Shown here: positions 16,058-25,377 of the stretch, in pieces
How positions within the stretch are numbered: the first letter of the stretch is position 1
Layout of the letters: the number at the start of each line of letters is the position of its first letter
Notes under the pieces: model-generated
Told to the model about the DNA's origin: nothing
Seen by the model: only the letters and a program-made list of their open reading frames with translations
Database searches by the model: none
Assembly (NCBI RefSeq): GCF_020177265.1
Contig: NZ_JAIVMC010000011.1
Span: forward strand, 62,001 to 126,000
Direction of reading: 5' to 3'
DNA length: 64,000 bases
Source of the DNA: Pseudooceanicola marinus
GTDB lineage: Bacteria; Pseudomonadota; Alphaproteobacteria; Rhodobacterales; Rhodobacteraceae
Translations under genes and position numbers: made by a program

Positions 16058-18457
16058 TCAGCCGCGCAGGGTGCCGCCGGTGGCCTTCTGCACCTTCTCG
16101 ACGATCTTGGCGGAGATCGCCTCGATCTCCTTTTCCTTCAGCGTCGCCTCGGTGGGTTGCAGGCGCACGGTCACCGCGAGGCTCTTCTTGCCCTCGCCCA
16201 GCGACCCGCCGATGAACTCATCAAATACCCGCACGTCGGAAATCAGCGCCTTGTCGGCGCCCGCAGCCGCGTTGACCAGGGTCAGCGCCTCGACCGCCTC
16301 GTCGACGACGAAGGCGAAGTCCCGCTCCACCGCCTGCAGGTCGTTCAGCACCAGCGCCCCGCGCGAGGCGTCTTTGTTGCGCGGCAGCGGCACCTCTTCG
16401 GGCCAGATGGTGAAGCCCACGGCCGGGCCCTTCACATCCATCGCGTAGAGGACCTTGGGGTGGATCTCGCCAAAGACCGCCAGCATCTTCTTCGGACCAA
16501 GACAGATGCGGCCATGGCGGCCCGGGTGCCACCACTCCGCCGCCTCGCGCAGGATCTGCACCTTGGCCGGCGCCCCGATGGCCGACAGGATGGCCTCGCA
16601 ATCGGCCTTGGCGTCAAAGACATCGACGGCACGCGCTGCACCATGCACGTCCTTGGGCCCGGTGTGGCCCACCAGGATGCCCGAGACCTGCAGGTGCTGT
16701 TCCCCCGGCTCGCCGCCGTGCCAGGCGGGGCCCGCCTCGAACAGCGCCATGTCGGCCATGCCGCGCGCCTGGTTGCGGGCGGCGGCCTGCAAGAGGCCCG
16801 GCAGCAGCGCGGGGCGCATGTGCGACATCTCGGACGAGATCGGGTTGGCCAGCATCGTGGCATCGTCACCGCCGCGGAACAGTTCCGCGCTGGCCTTGTC
16901 GATGAAGCTGTAGGTGACGCATTCGTTGTAGCCCAGGGCCGCGGCCGTGCGGCGCGCCACCTGCTCGCGTTTCTGCATCGGCGTCAGCACGGGCTTGGGC
17001 ACGCCGGGCTGCACCCGCGCCATGGGCTTGGGTTCCAGGTTGGTCAGCGAGGCGATCCGCGCCACCTCTTCCACCAGATCCGCCTCGCCCATCACGTCGG
17101 GGCGCCAGCTGGGCACCTGGGCCATGTCGCCGTCCATGACGAAGCCAAGCGCCTCCAGCGTCGCGCGCTGCGTCTCGGCGGGAATGTCCATGCCCACGAG
17201 CGAGGAACAGCGCGCCGTGTCGAGCTTGTAGGCGCGGCTGACGTCCGGCACCTCACCCGCCACCACGGCCTCGGTCACCTCACCGCCGCACAGTTCGACG
17301 ATCATGGCACAGGCGCGATCCAGCGCCTCCATGTTGAAGCCCGGGTCGATGCCGCGTTCATTGCGATAACGCGCGTCCGAGTTGATCTTCAGCGCCCGCC
17401 CGCCATGGGCGATTGAGATGAAGTCCCAGAAGGCCGCCTCGACGAAGACATCCACGGTCTCGTCGGTACAGCCCGAGGCCTCGCCGCCCATGATGCCGCC
17501 GATGCTCTCGACGCCATTGTCGTCCGAGATCACCATGACACCTTCGGGGATCTGGTAGGTCTTCTCGTCTAGCGCCAGCAGTTCCTCGCCGCCCTTGGCG
17601 CGGCTGATCACCAGATCGCCCTTGATGCTGCCGGCATCGAAGACGTGCAGCGGACGGTTCATGTCGTAGGTGAAATAGTTGGTCACATCGACCAGGGCCG
17701 AGATCGGGCGCAGCCCGATGGCGCGCAGCTTGTCCTGCATCCAGGCGGGCGAGGGGCCGTTCTTCACGCCCTTGATGATGCGACCGGCGAAGACATGGCA
17801 GCCGTCGGCGGCGCTCTCGTCGATGGTCACGTTCACCGGGCAGGGGCCTGCGGTGGCCTCCAGCGTGTAGTCGGGCAGCGGCTTCAGCGTGCCCAGGCCC
17901 CGGGCGGCCAGGTCGCGGGCCACGCCGTGCACGCCAAGCGCATCGGGGCGGTTCGGGGTGATGGCGATCTCGATCACCGGATCGACCTTCACCGGATCGT
18001 TCTGCGCCAGCCAGTCCGCGAACTCCTGGCCCACTTCGCCGTTTTCCAGCTCGATGATGCCGTTATGCTCGTCGCTCAGCTCCAGCTCGCGTTCCGAGGC
18101 CATCATGCCATGGCTTTCAACGCCGCGGATCTTGCCCACGGAAATGGTGATGTCGAGGCCGGGGATATACATGCCGGGCTTGGCCAGCACGGCGGTGATC
18201 CCCGCCCGCGCGTTCGGCGCGCCACAGACGATCTGGGTCTCGCCCTCGTCGGTCTGCACCTTGCAGACGCGCAGCTTGTCGGCGTCGGGATGCTGTTCGG
18301 CCTCCAGCACCTTCACCAGCTTGAAGCCCTTGAGTTTCGCCGCCGGGTCCGTGACTTCCTCGACCTCGAGGCCGAGATCGGTCAGCGCCTCCAGGATCTC
18401 GTCCAGGGTCGCCTGGGTGTCGAGATGCTCCTTGAGCCAGGAGAGGGTGAATTTCAT
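16058..18457 (-). CDS. pheT: Phenylalanine--tRNA ligase subunit beta
   Basis: This 799-residue subunit has the full bacterial PheT layout. An N-terminal tRNA-binding (EMAP-like) domain with GFKLVKVLEAEQHPDADKLRVCKV lies at about 44-69. It is followed by B3/B4 editing domains, a B5 domain, the catalytic-like core and a C-terminal anticodon-binding FDX-ACB domain. It pairs with PheS as an alpha2-beta2 enzyme charging tRNA-Phe. Its partner gene pheS lies about 1.9 kb upstream instead of adjacent, with three other genes between them. Confidence 0.97.
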   Translation of the reverse strand: MKFTLSWLKEHLDTQATLDEILEALTDLGLEVEEVTDPAAKLKGFKLVKVLEAEQHPDADKLRVCKVQTDEGETQIVCGAPNARAGITAVLAKPGMYIPGLDITISVGKIRGVESHGMMASERELELSDEHNGIIELENGEVGQEFADWLAQNDPVKVDPVIEIAITPNRPDALGVHGVARDLAARGLGTLKPLPDYTLEATAGPCPVNVTIDESAADGCHVFAGRIIKGVKNGPSPAWMQDKLRAIGLRPISALVDVTNYFTYDMNRPLHVFDAGSIKGDLVISRAKGGEELLALDEKTYQIPEGVMVISDDNGVESIGGIMGGEASGCTDETVDVFVEAAFWDFISIAHGGRALKINSDARYRNERGIDPGFNMEALDRACAMIVELCGGEVTEAVVAGEVPDVSRAYKLDTARCSSLVGMDIPAETQRATLEALGFVMDGDMAQVPSWRPDVMGEADLVEEVARIASLTNLEPKPMARVQPGVPKPVLTPMQKREQVARRTAAALGYNECVTYSFIDKASAELFRGGDDATMLANPISSEMSHMRPALLPGLLQAAARNQARGMADMALFEAGPAWHGGEPGEQHLQVSGILVGHTGPKDVHGAARAVDVFDAKADCEAILSAIGAPAKVQILREAAEWWHPGRHGRICLGPKKMLAVFGEIHPKVLYAMDVKGPAVGFTIWPEEVPLPRNKDASRGALVLNDLQAVERDFAFVVDEAVEALTLVNAAAGADKALISDVRVFDEFIGGSLGEGKKSLAVTVRLQPTEATLKEKEIEAISAKIVEKVQKATGGTLRG

Positions 18458-18569
18458 CGCGGATCCCCTTTGTTCCTTGCGCGGCCATGGGCCGGAAACC
18501 GTCGCATGGCTTGTTGCGCATCAGGGCGGCTTTGTCGAGGGGGTGGGGCCCTGCGGGCCCGCGCCGCGC

Positions 18570-18851
18570 TCACTCCTCGAACCGCTCCTCCAGGTTCTCC
18601 TCCTTGCCCATGGCGTAAAGCTTCAGCTCCCGCGCGAGGCGCAGCGAGGGTTTCACGGCAAAGAGGATCGAGCCCACGAGGAACAGCCAGGTGCCCGCCT
18701 CTTGCAGCGACTTGTAGAAGAACAGGACCGACCCGACGATGAAGGCCAGAGCCGCCATGAAGTCGACCGTGGTATGGGCGATCTCAAAGAGCGCATAGAC
18801 CCGGCGCGTGTCATCGTTGCGTTCGCGGTTGGCGTGGTGAAACAGCGGCAT
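18570..18851 (-). CDS. YrhK-like small membrane protein
   Basis: This 93-residue protein has two hydrophobic helices, near residues 31-48 and 54-70. It matches the YrhK domain (YALFEIAHTTVDFMAALAFIVGSVLFFY), a family of unknown function. The ATG at 18851 is preceded by AAGGAG at good spacing. It sits between pheT and an ASCH-domain gene, all on the minus strand. Confidence 0.8.
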   Translation of the reverse strand: MPLFHHANRERNDDTRRVYALFEIAHTTVDFMAALAFIVGSVLFFYKSLQEAGTWLFLVGSILFAVKPSLRLARELKLYAMGKEENLEERFEE

Positions 18852-18883
18852 GGCATCTCCTTGTCCTACGCGGGCGCGACGGA

Positions 18884-19309
18884 TCACGCGCCGTCCCCGA
18901 TTCCCCGTTCTGGGTCCGGCGCGGCGGCCAGATCACGCACCAGGCGGAAGCGTTCACAGACCAGCATCATGTCGGGCGACCAGCCCCCGCTGCGGTCGAA
19001 ATAGCCCCGATGCCCCTCCTGCCAAGCGGCAAGGCTGTCATCCTCGCCCTCCGCCAGGGCGAAGGCCTCCGTCACCTTGCCGAAGCGGCAGAGCGTGACC
19101 TCCGTGGTTTCGATCTCCAGCGCCTGCGTTCCGTCCCAGTTCAGCGCAATGTCGCGCCGCCCGACCTTCGGCATGGCCTCGGGTTCCGCCTCGAAGACCC
19201 GCAGCGCCTCGCAGGTCGCGGTCTTGCGGCCCGAGCGGACGAGGGCCAGCAGCTCGGCACAGAGGCGTGGGCTGTCACCGAAGGTGAAGGTCTGGGGCGT
19301 GTTGGTCAT
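18884..19309 (-). CDS. ASCH domain protein
   Basis: This 141-residue protein has the ASCH signature GRKTATCEAL near residues 27-36, followed by a beta-rich core (RRDIALNWDGTQALEIETTEVTLCRFGKV). ASCH domains are PUA-like folds. They are proposed to bind RNA, and some are amidohydrolases acting on N4-acetylcytidine (YqfB type). The C-terminal RYFDRSGGWSPDMMLVCERFRLV-type segment is typical of the family. Its place beside a tRNA synthetase gene may be coincidental. Confidence 0.8.
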   Translation of the reverse strand: MTNTPQTFTFGDSPRLCAELLALVRSGRKTATCEALRVFEAEPEAMPKVGRRDIALNWDGTQALEIETTEVTLCRFGKVTEAFALAEGEDDSLAAWQEGHRGYFDRSGGWSPDMMLVCERFRLVRDLAAAPDPERGIGDGA

Positions 19310-19627
19310 GGGAAGGCCCGGGGGTGTCTGATGCGGTCAGCCTGAAAGATCTGCGCCCGAGGTCAAGCGCACCGCAGCGCAGACAGGCGCCTGCCTGCGG
19401 TCCGGACCTTAGGGGTCGCCGCCCGTTCGGCCCTGAAACTGTCCCCCGGATAGTTTCCGAGACGGGCTTCACCCCCCATGGGCAAAGCCAAGCAGGCATC
19501 AGGGCTTAAGGCAAAGGAAGAGTGCAACGTCGGGCTTCTGCCCCAGCCGGGGCGCGTAGCGGCCCGGCCAGCCCCCGACCGCCCCCATGGGCGGGGGCTA
19601 CGCCCCCACCCGCGGTAGGGGGATGGC
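19310..19627. other. 318-base gap without a supported gene
   Basis: Short open frames here lack ribosome-binding sites and family resemblance. The left part is ordinary GC-rich spacer. Around 19540-19620 are palindromic GC blocks (GCCCCAGCCGGGGC and GCCCCCATGGGCGGGGGC) that may end transcripts of the hypothetical gene upstream. Confidence 0.5.
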
Positions 19628-20308
19628 CTATCGGTCCTCAGGCATTCGCCCCCCGGACAGAACGATCTCCTTCAACATTTCCGATACCGCCACCCTCGCG
19701 TCGTTGAACGCCGCCACCGCGTTATTTCCAACATGTGGGGCGCTAAACAGCAGAGCGAGAGAAGGAAGCTCGGAAGAAACGTCGAGCGCGCGGTCTTGAT
19801 AGACCGCACCATCCAGTTCCGGTTCCGACTTCGCAGCGACCAATGCCCTAAGCCTGGAAAAGTCTCCAAGGATGCTCTCTATCGCTGCTTCAACGTCGCC
19901 TAACCGCTCAATTTGCACTGAGCTGCCGGCATAGATCAGAAACAAAACCTTGCGCTCACGGAACTCATTCAGGGAAGCGCGAAGCTCTTTAATGGCCTCC
20001 AGTCGGTCCTCAACGATAGTAGCACCGCTGATATCAAAAAGCTCTGCTAGGCCACGAGGCCGAAACACATCTGCTTTCGCGGTATCAAGCCGCTGCAAAG
20101 CCAGAAAAAGGTCTTCTGTAATATCTGCGCGCCTGTCAGCCGCCTTCTGTCCTCTGGCTAAACGCAATTGTTTCCAAGCAAGAAAGAGCGCAATACAGGC
20201 GACGATCGCTGTTACCAACGGCGCAATGCCAGAAAGCCAAGAAACTACGCTCGGAAGCCACGAGAAGTCACGGAGGATGCTCTCCCATGCCGTGATCTTC
20301 TCGCTCAT
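19628..20308 (-). CDS. Hypothetical protein with one N-terminal membrane segment
   Basis: This 226-residue protein has one transmembrane segment at about 24-44 ([21 protein letters not shown]), followed by a long, probably helical cytoplasmic region. I do not recognise a family. The layout, a short N-terminal tail, one helix and a coiled-coil-like domain starting [16 protein letters not shown], resembles many single-copy accessory genes. The base composition is visibly less GC-rich than the flanking pheS, and codon use differs, which suggests recent acquisition. Its start lies 3 bases beyond the pheS stop codon, so it would be read from the pheS transcript. Confidence 0.7.
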
Positions 20309-20311
20309 GAA

Positions 20312-21376
20312 TCACACCCCGCCGCGGATCGTCGGCACCTGCAACGCGCTGAACCCGTAGTGCCTCAACCACCGCAGGTCGCTGTCGAAGAAGGCCCGCA
20401 GGTCCGGGATGCCGTATTTCAGCATCGCGATCCGGTCGATCCCCATGCCGAAGGCAAAGCCCTGCCACTCGCTCGGGTCGATCCCGCCCGCCTGCAGTAC
20501 CTTGGGGTGCACCATGCCGGAGCCCAGCACTTCCAACCAGCCGTCGCCCTCGCCCACCTTCACGGTGCCGTTCTCCCAGGAACACTGGATGTCGACCTCG
20601 GCCGAAGGCTCGGTGAAGGGGAAGTGGGAGGCGCGGAAGCGGGTCTTCACCTTGGTGCCGAAATAGGCGGAGAAGAACTCCTCCAGCACCCATTTCAGGT
20701 TCGCCATCGACAGGTCGCGGTCGATCGCCAGGCCCTCGACCTGGTGGAACATCGGCGTATGGGTCTGGTCATAGTCGGCGCGGTAGACGCGGCCCGGGCA
20801 GATGATGCGCGTGGGCGCGCCGCCCAGCTCCATGGACCGGATCTGAACCGGCGAGGTATGGGTGCGCAGCACATGGGGCGGACGGTCGTCGCCCTCGGCG
20901 CGGTGCATGTAGAAGGTGTCCATCTCGGCCCGCGCGGGGTGGTGGCCGGGGATGTTCAGCGCGTCGAAGTTGTACCAGTCGGTTTCCACCTGCGGCCCTT
21001 CGGCCACGGAGAAGCCCATGTCGGCGAAGATGGCGGTGCATTCCTCCCAGACCTGGCTAACCGGGTGGATGGTCCCCTGGCGCTGCGGGCGCACGGGCAG
21101 GGTCACGTCCAGCCATTCGGCGCGCAGGCGTTCGTCCAGCGCCGCATCGGCCAGGGCGGCCTTCTTGGCGGCCAGGGCGGAATTGATCTCATCCTTCAGG
21201 GCGTTGAGCTTCGGCCCCATCACCTGGCGCTCTTCCGGGGTCATCTTGCCCAGCTCGCGCATCTTCAGGGAGATCTCGCCCTTCTTGCCCACGGCCTGCA
21301 CGCGGAGCTCTTCCAGCGCGGATTCATCCTCCGCCCCGGCAATCAGGTCCAGATATTTCGCCTTCAGATCGTCCAT
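20312..21376 (-). CDS. pheS: Phenylalanine--tRNA ligase subunit alpha
   Basis: This 354-residue catalytic subunit has an N-terminal coiled coil (about 1-90) that contacts tRNA. The class II synthetase core follows, with motif 2 around [19 protein letters not shown] and motif 3 in [21 protein letters not shown] near the C-terminus. PheS activates phenylalanine with ATP and transfers it to tRNA-Phe. It is preceded, on the same strand, by rpmI and rplT but separated from rplT by a terminator. The expected downstream neighbour pheT is displaced. Confidence 0.97.
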   Translation of the reverse strand: MDDLKAKYLDLIAGAEDESALEELRVQAVGKKGEISLKMRELGKMTPEERQVMGPKLNALKDEINSALAAKKAALADAALDERLRAEWLDVTLPVRPQRQGTIHPVSQVWEECTAIFADMGFSVAEGPQVETDWYNFDALNIPGHHPARAEMDTFYMHRAEGDDRPPHVLRTHTSPVQIRSMELGGAPTRIICPGRVYRADYDQTHTPMFHQVEGLAIDRDLSMANLKWVLEEFFSAYFGTKVKTRFRASHFPFTEPSAEVDIQCSWENGTVKVGEGDGWLEVLGSGMVHPKVLQAGGIDPSEWQGFAFGMGIDRIAMLKYGIPDLRAFFDSDLRWLRHYGFSALQVPTIRGGV

Positions 21377-21490
21377 TGCCGCCTCCGTTCGCAGACGGCG
21401 ACGGGGTTACCACAAGGGGGCGGGATTGCAAGCTATAGCGGCCCGCCGCAGGTGCGGCACCCGCGCCCGGCGCCTGCCCCGGAACAGCAA

Positions 21491-21518
21491 AAACCCCGCT
21501 CCGGGCGGAGCGGGGTTT
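21491..21518. terminator. Terminator after rplT
   Basis: AAACCCCGCTCC and GGAGCGGGGTTT form a perfect 12-bp stem around a 4-base loop, flanked by A and T runs that permit function on both strands. It lies 28 bases past the rplT stop. Confidence 0.88.
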
Positions 21519-21545
21519 CGCTTGTCTTTCGAAGGGTCCGGTCGC

Positions 21546-21911
21546 TTACGCGGCCAGGGCGCCCTTGGCCTGGTCGACGATGGCAGCAAATGCTTCCGGC
21601 TCGTTGACGGCCAGGTCGGCCAGAACCTTGCGGTCCACTTCGATGCCGGCCAGGGTCAGGCCGTTGATGAAGCGGGAGTAGGTCATCTGCTCGTCGTGAG
21701 CGCGCACACCTGCGTTGATCCGCTGGATCCACAGGGCGCGGAAATTGCGCTTGCGGTTCTTGCGGTCGCGGGTTGCGTACTGGTTGGCCTTGTCGACGGC
21801 CTGACGGGCAACCTTGAAGGTATTCTTGCGGCGGCCGTAGTAACCTTTGGCTGCCTTGATGACCTTCTTGTGACGGGCGTGGGTCGTGGTACCACCTTTA
21901 ACACGGGACAT
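21546..21911 (-). CDS. rplT: 50S ribosomal protein bL20
   Basis: This 121-residue protein begins [29 protein letters not shown] and is highly basic. The globular C-terminus ends in the helix [19 protein letters not shown]. bL20 is essential for early 50S assembly and in other bacteria represses its own operon. The rpmI gene lies 12 bases upstream. Confidence 0.98.
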   Translation of the reverse strand: MSRVKGGTTTHARHKKVIKAAKGYYGRRKNTFKVARQAVDKANQYATRDRKNRKRNFRALWIQRINAGVRAHDEQMTYSRFINGLTLAGIEVDRKVLADLAVNEPEAFAAIVDQAKGALAA

Positions 21912-21923
21912 ATCGCGACCTCC

Positions 21924-22130
21924 TTATTTCTTACGGGCGTAGGGCATCATCGGCTTGATGATCTGCTCATCAGCCTTCGACAGGGTGGTCGTGCCGCGTG
22001 CGGTACGGATGAACTTGGTGGTGCGTTTGATCATGCCGTGGCGCTTGCCGGCCTGACCAGCCAGGATCTTGCCGGTCCCGGTCACCTTGAAGCGCTTCTT
22101 GGCGCTCGACTTGGTCTTCATCTTGGGCAT
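21924..22130 (-). CDS. rpmI: 50S ribosomal protein bL35
   Basis: This 68-residue basic protein begins [21 protein letters not shown] and ends [17 protein letters not shown], as expected for bL35. It is the first gene of the rpmI-rplT operon. infC, often upstream in other bacteria, is not present here. Confidence 0.98.
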   Translation of the reverse strand: MPKMKTKSSAKKRFKVTGTGKILAGQAGKRHGMIKRTTKFIRTARGTTTLSKADEQIIKPMMPYARKK

Positions 22131-22203
22131 TTTCGTCTCCTCTTATGAGAATTACACGCGACTCGGCATGCCTCGTCGGCCGGCCGCGCAGGTAGAGATC
22201 GGG

Positions 22204-22232
22204 CGTATAGGAGGGGAATCGCCTTTTGACAA
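22204..22232 (-). promoter_or_regulatory. sigma-70-type promoter of rpmI-rplT
   Basis: On the minus strand TTGTCA and TATACG are separated by exactly 17 bases. They lie about 75 bases upstream of the rpmI start, leaving a leader that could hold translational control. Confidence 0.7.
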
Positions 22233-22297
22233 GGGCGAAGTGCCCTCACCGATGTCCCCCCGCCGATGTCCCGGGCCCCACAGCGCCCGCGCGGGGA

Positions 22298-22528
22298 TCA
22301 GATCGCGCGCAGCAGCTCGGCGAAGACCCGGATGAAGGCATCGGGCATCTTCGAGGGCGCCAGGCGCACGGGGTCGCTGTACCAGGCATAGACGGCCAGC
22401 CCCGTGCCGGACAGCAGCGCGAAGACCGACACGGAGGGGATCCGGTTGTCGGCCCAGGCAGACACCAGGGCGGGAATGGCCAGAAGGCACAACAGGGCGC
22501 CGCACACGAAGATCACATCAAGGCTCAT
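22298..22528 (-). CDS. Small two-helix membrane protein, unknown function
   Basis: This 76-residue protein has two hydrophobic stretches, at about 4-24 and 33-49. It ends with a polar tail (MPDAFIRVFAELLRAI). I do not recognise a family. Its reading frame is uninterrupted and ATG-started, on the same strand as pyk upstream and rpmI downstream. A hairpin between pyk and this gene suggests separate transcription. Confidence 0.6.
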   Translation of the reverse strand: MSLDVIFVCGALLCLLAIPALVSAWADNRIPSVSVFALLSGTGLAVYAWYSDPVRLAPSKMPDAFIRVFAELLRAI

Positions 22529-22573
22529 GCACGATGCCTCTACCCGAGTTTGCCGCCCGCGCCAAAGGCTAAT

Positions 22574-22599
22574 CGCGCGGCGCCGGGACGCCGCGCGCT
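22574..22599 (-). terminator. Probable terminator after pyk
   Basis: GCGCGGCG and CGCCGCGC form a stem in the pyk to membrane-protein gap. The T run on the minus strand is weak (ATTAGCCTTT). Confidence 0.5.
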
Positions 22600-22620
22600 G
22601 TCAGCCCCGTGACCGGTCGC

Positions 22621-24075
22621 TCACTCGGGGTCGGCGGCGAAGATCAGCCGCTCCTCGCAGGGGGCGACGCGCAGGATGTTGGTGGTGCCGGAGGTGTTGA
22701 AGGGCACGCCGGCGATGACGACGATACTGTCCTCCTCGGTGGCCAGCCCGGTGACCCGCGCCCCGCGTGCGGCGTTGACCACCGCCTGCTTGAACCGCGA
22801 CAGCTCTCCGGTGACCAGACACATGACGCCCCACGACAGGGTCAGGCGCCGCGCCGTGCCACGCTGTGATGACATGGCCAGGATCGGCACCCGCGGCTTT
22901 TCACGGCTGACCAGAAGCGCCGTGGTGCCCGATTGGGTGAAGCAGCAGACGGCGCAGATGTTGGTGGTCTCGGCGATCTCACGGGCGGCGGCGACGATGC
23001 CCTCGGCGACTGAACCGATCCCGACGAGCGTCCGGCGCTGCTGCTCCAGGATTTCGCGGTAAAGCGCATCGCCCTCGACCTCCTGGGCGACATTGTCCAT
23101 CGTGGTGACAGCCTCGACCGGGTACTGGCCGGCGGCGGATTCGGCCGACAGCATCACGGCGTCGGTGCCCTCGTAGATGGCCGCGGCCACGTCCGAAACC
23201 TCGGCCCGGGTGGGCATCGGGCTCTCGATCATGGATTCCAGCATCTGGGTGGCAACGATCACCGGCTTGGCCGCGGTCCGGCACTTGCGGATCAGGCGTT
23301 TCTGGATCGGCGGCACCGCATGTACGGGCAGCTCGACCCCCAGGTCCCCACGCGCCACCATGATCCCGTCGGAGACCTCCAGGATCTCGTCAAAGCTCTT
23401 CACCGCGGCGGGTTTCTCGATCTTGGCCAGCACGGCGGCACGACCGTCGACCAGGGCGCGGGCCTCGTGCATGTCCTCGGGGCGCTGCACGAAGGAGAGC
23501 GCGATCCAGTCGACGCCCAGCTGGCAGACGAATTCCAGGTCCTTGCGGTCCTTCTCCGACAGAGCCGCCAGCGGCAGCACCACGTCGGGCACGTTCACGC
23601 CCTTGCGGTTGGAAATGGTGCCGCCCACGGTCACTTCGCAGTTGGCGAAATCGGCGCCGCAGTCCTTCACCTTCAGGCGGATCTTGCCGTCGTTGACCAG
23701 CAGCGAGGCGCCCGGTTCCAGCGCCGCGAAGATCTCCGGGTGGGGCAGGTTCACGCGGTTGATGTCGCCCGGCGTCTCGTCCAGGTCCAGGCGGAAGTCC
23801 TGTCCCTCGACCAGGTCCTCACCGCCATCCGCCGCGAAGGTCCCCACGCGCAGCTTCGGCCCCTGAAGGTCGGCCAGGATGCCGATGACGCTGTCCATGT
23901 CCCGCTCGATCCGGCGGATGATGCGGTGACGTTCGCGGATCTCGTCATGGCTGCCGTGGGACATGTTCAGACGGAACACGTCTGCCCCGGCTTCGTGAAG
24001 CGCGCGGATCGTCTCGTAATCGGAGGAGCTGGGCCCCAGCGTGGCGACGATTTTCGTATTGCGCTGACGTTTCAT
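22621..24075 (-). CDS. pyk: Pyruvate kinase
   Basis: The 484-residue protein covers the full pyruvate kinase length. It starts MKRQRNTKIVATLGPSSS. The beta-barrel contains the catalytic KIEKPAAV lysine segment and the metal/substrate loop GIMVARGDLGVELP. The C-terminal domain carries the typical allosteric-site fold. It makes pyruvate and ATP from phosphoenolpyruvate and ADP. An alternative ATG three codons upstream (24084) has GGGG too close to act as a ribosome site, while the ATG at 24075 has GGGGA at 8 bases. Confidence 0.96.
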   Translation of the reverse strand: MKRQRNTKIVATLGPSSSDYETIRALHEAGADVFRLNMSHGSHDEIRERHRIIRRIERDMDSVIGILADLQGPKLRVGTFAADGGEDLVEGQDFRLDLDETPGDINRVNLPHPEIFAALEPGASLLVNDGKIRLKVKDCGADFANCEVTVGGTISNRKGVNVPDVVLPLAALSEKDRKDLEFVCQLGVDWIALSFVQRPEDMHEARALVDGRAAVLAKIEKPAAVKSFDEILEVSDGIMVARGDLGVELPVHAVPPIQKRLIRKCRTAAKPVIVATQMLESMIESPMPTRAEVSDVAAAIYEGTDAVMLSAESAAGQYPVEAVTTMDNVAQEVEGDALYREILEQQRRTLVGIGSVAEGIVAAAREIAETTNICAVCCFTQSGTTALLVSREKPRVPILAMSSQRGTARRLTLSWGVMCLVTGELSRFKQAVVNAARGARVTGLATEEDSIVVIAGVPFNTSGTTNILRVAPCEERLIFAADPE

Positions 24076-24167
24076 TAAGGTCATCCCCGTTGTCGCAGCC
24101 CGGCTTCTGCCGGAATGTTAGCGTTCACATTTACCCTAAGGCGCCTGATCCTGAATGCCAATGGCGC

Positions 24168-24195
24168 CTGAATATCGAAGTCTGAATGTCGAAGT
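24168..24195. repeat. Tandem 14-base repeat in the pyk upstream region
   Basis: CTGAATATCGAAGT is followed immediately by CTGAATGTCGAAGT. A further CTGAAT lies at about 24151. The repeats sit between the divergent pyk and amidohydrolase genes and may be regulator sites. Confidence 0.5.
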
Positions 24196-24209
24196 GAGGT
24201 GACAGCGGG

Positions 24210-24950
24210 ATGACATATGCACCTTACCGGATCCTTGGTCCGGATCGCCCCTCCCGCTGGCTTGTCACCTGCGACCATGCTGCCAACACCGTACCGAATT
24301 TCGTCGCCGACGGTACCCTCGGCCTGCCGGAAAGCGAGATGGCCCGCCATATCGCCTATGATCCGGGCGCGGCCGGGGTGACCCGCTTCCTGGCCGAAGC
24401 GCTGGAGGCGCCGGCGGTCCTGTCCAACTTTTCGCGCCTCGTCATCGACCCCAACCGGGGCGAGGATGACCCGACACTGTTGATGAAGCTTTACGACGGC
24501 ACGATCATTCCCGGCAACCGCCACGCCGGCCCGGCGGAGCTGCAGGCGCGGCTGGAGGGCTGCTATCGCCCCTATCACGACGCGGTGGCCGGGCTGGTCG
24601 CGGCGCGCGGCGACCGGGTCTACCTGTCGATCCATTCCTTCACCCCACAGCTGAAGGGGCGTCCACCCCGGCCCTGGCAGGTCGGCGTCCTCTACGCCGC
24701 CGATGAACGCCTCTCGGGCCCGCTGCTGGACCGGCTGCGGGCGGAACCGGACCTCTGCGTGGGCGCCAATGAACCCTACGGCGGGCACCTGCCCGGTGAC
24801 GCGGTGGATCGCCACGCCATCGCCAACGGCCTGCCCAACGTGCTGATCGAGTTGCGCAACGACCTGATCGCGACCGAGGCGGATCAACGCGCCTGGGCCC
24901 GGCGCCTGGCGCCGATCCTGCAAGAGGTTCTGGCGGAGACGGGTCTGTGA
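24210..24950 (+). CDS. N-formylglutamate amidohydrolase family protein
   Basis: This 246-residue protein has family motifs CDHA (about 21-24), HIAYDPGA, DPNRGEDDPTL, IHSFTPQ and the C-terminal ELRNDLI. Several of these provide the zinc and substrate contacts in the HutG/peptidase-like fold. Classical HutG hydrolyses N-formyl-L-glutamate in histidine breakdown. No hut genes are adjacent, so this paralogue may act on another N-acyl amino acid. It is divergent from pyk and followed 26 bases later by a small ORF. Confidence 0.85.
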   Translation: MTYAPYRILGPDRPSRWLVTCDHAANTVPNFVADGTLGLPESEMARHIAYDPGAAGVTRFLAEALEAPAVLSNFSRLVIDPNRGEDDPTLLMKLYDGTIIPGNRHAGPAELQARLEGCYRPYHDAVAGLVAARGDRVYLSIHSFTPQLKGRPPRPWQVGVLYAADERLSGPLLDRLRAEPDLCVGANEPYGGHLPGDAVDRHAIANGLPNVLIELRNDLIATEADQRAWARRLAPILQEVLAETGL

Positions 24951-24975
24951 CGCGTCGCCAGTTGGGGCGCGCGGC

Positions 24976-25254
24976 ATGAGCGGCGCGCGGCTGATCATCG
25001 ACTTTCACGGCCTTGCCGTGCCACACTCGCTACTGGTGCAGGCGCTGTCGGCGCTGGCACCCTGGATGGAGGAGATCGACGACTTCGGCTTCCTGCCGGA
25101 GGCCCGCCCCCTGCCCGCCGACGGCCGCCCCCTGGTAGAGATCCGGCTGGAGGGCCTGGCCGGGCCGGAAGAGCGGGCCATCGCCGAAGTGATGACCGGC
25201 CTGCTGATCCAGTCCCTGCCGGCGGGCACGCGCATCTCTGCCCCCGACATCTGA
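24976..25254 (+). CDS. Small hypothetical protein
   Basis: This 92-residue product has no family I recognise. It has a hydrophobic N-terminal half (LIIDFHGLAVPHSLLVQALSALAPW) without a clear signal peptide. It lies between the amidohydrolase gene and the tautomerase-like gene, same strand. The ribosome-binding site is poor, so expression is uncertain. Confidence 0.5.
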   Translation: MSGARLIIDFHGLAVPHSLLVQALSALAPWMEEIDDFGFLPEARPLPADGRPLVEIRLEGLAGPEERAIAEVMTGLLIQSLPAGTRISAPDI

Positions 25255-25377
25255 CCCCGCGCTTGACGCGAGGATCTGCCCCGCCCGCGCTGGACAGTCC
25301 CGCGCCCCGCGCCACCGTCACGGACAGCGGCCCCACGCAGCAAGACCACGGGCCGCAAGAAGAAAGGACCCTGCCCC

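Noticed and set aside
19325-19707. Small open frames between ASCH and hypothetical genes
   Set aside because: They overlap palindromic GC blocks and lack start signals.
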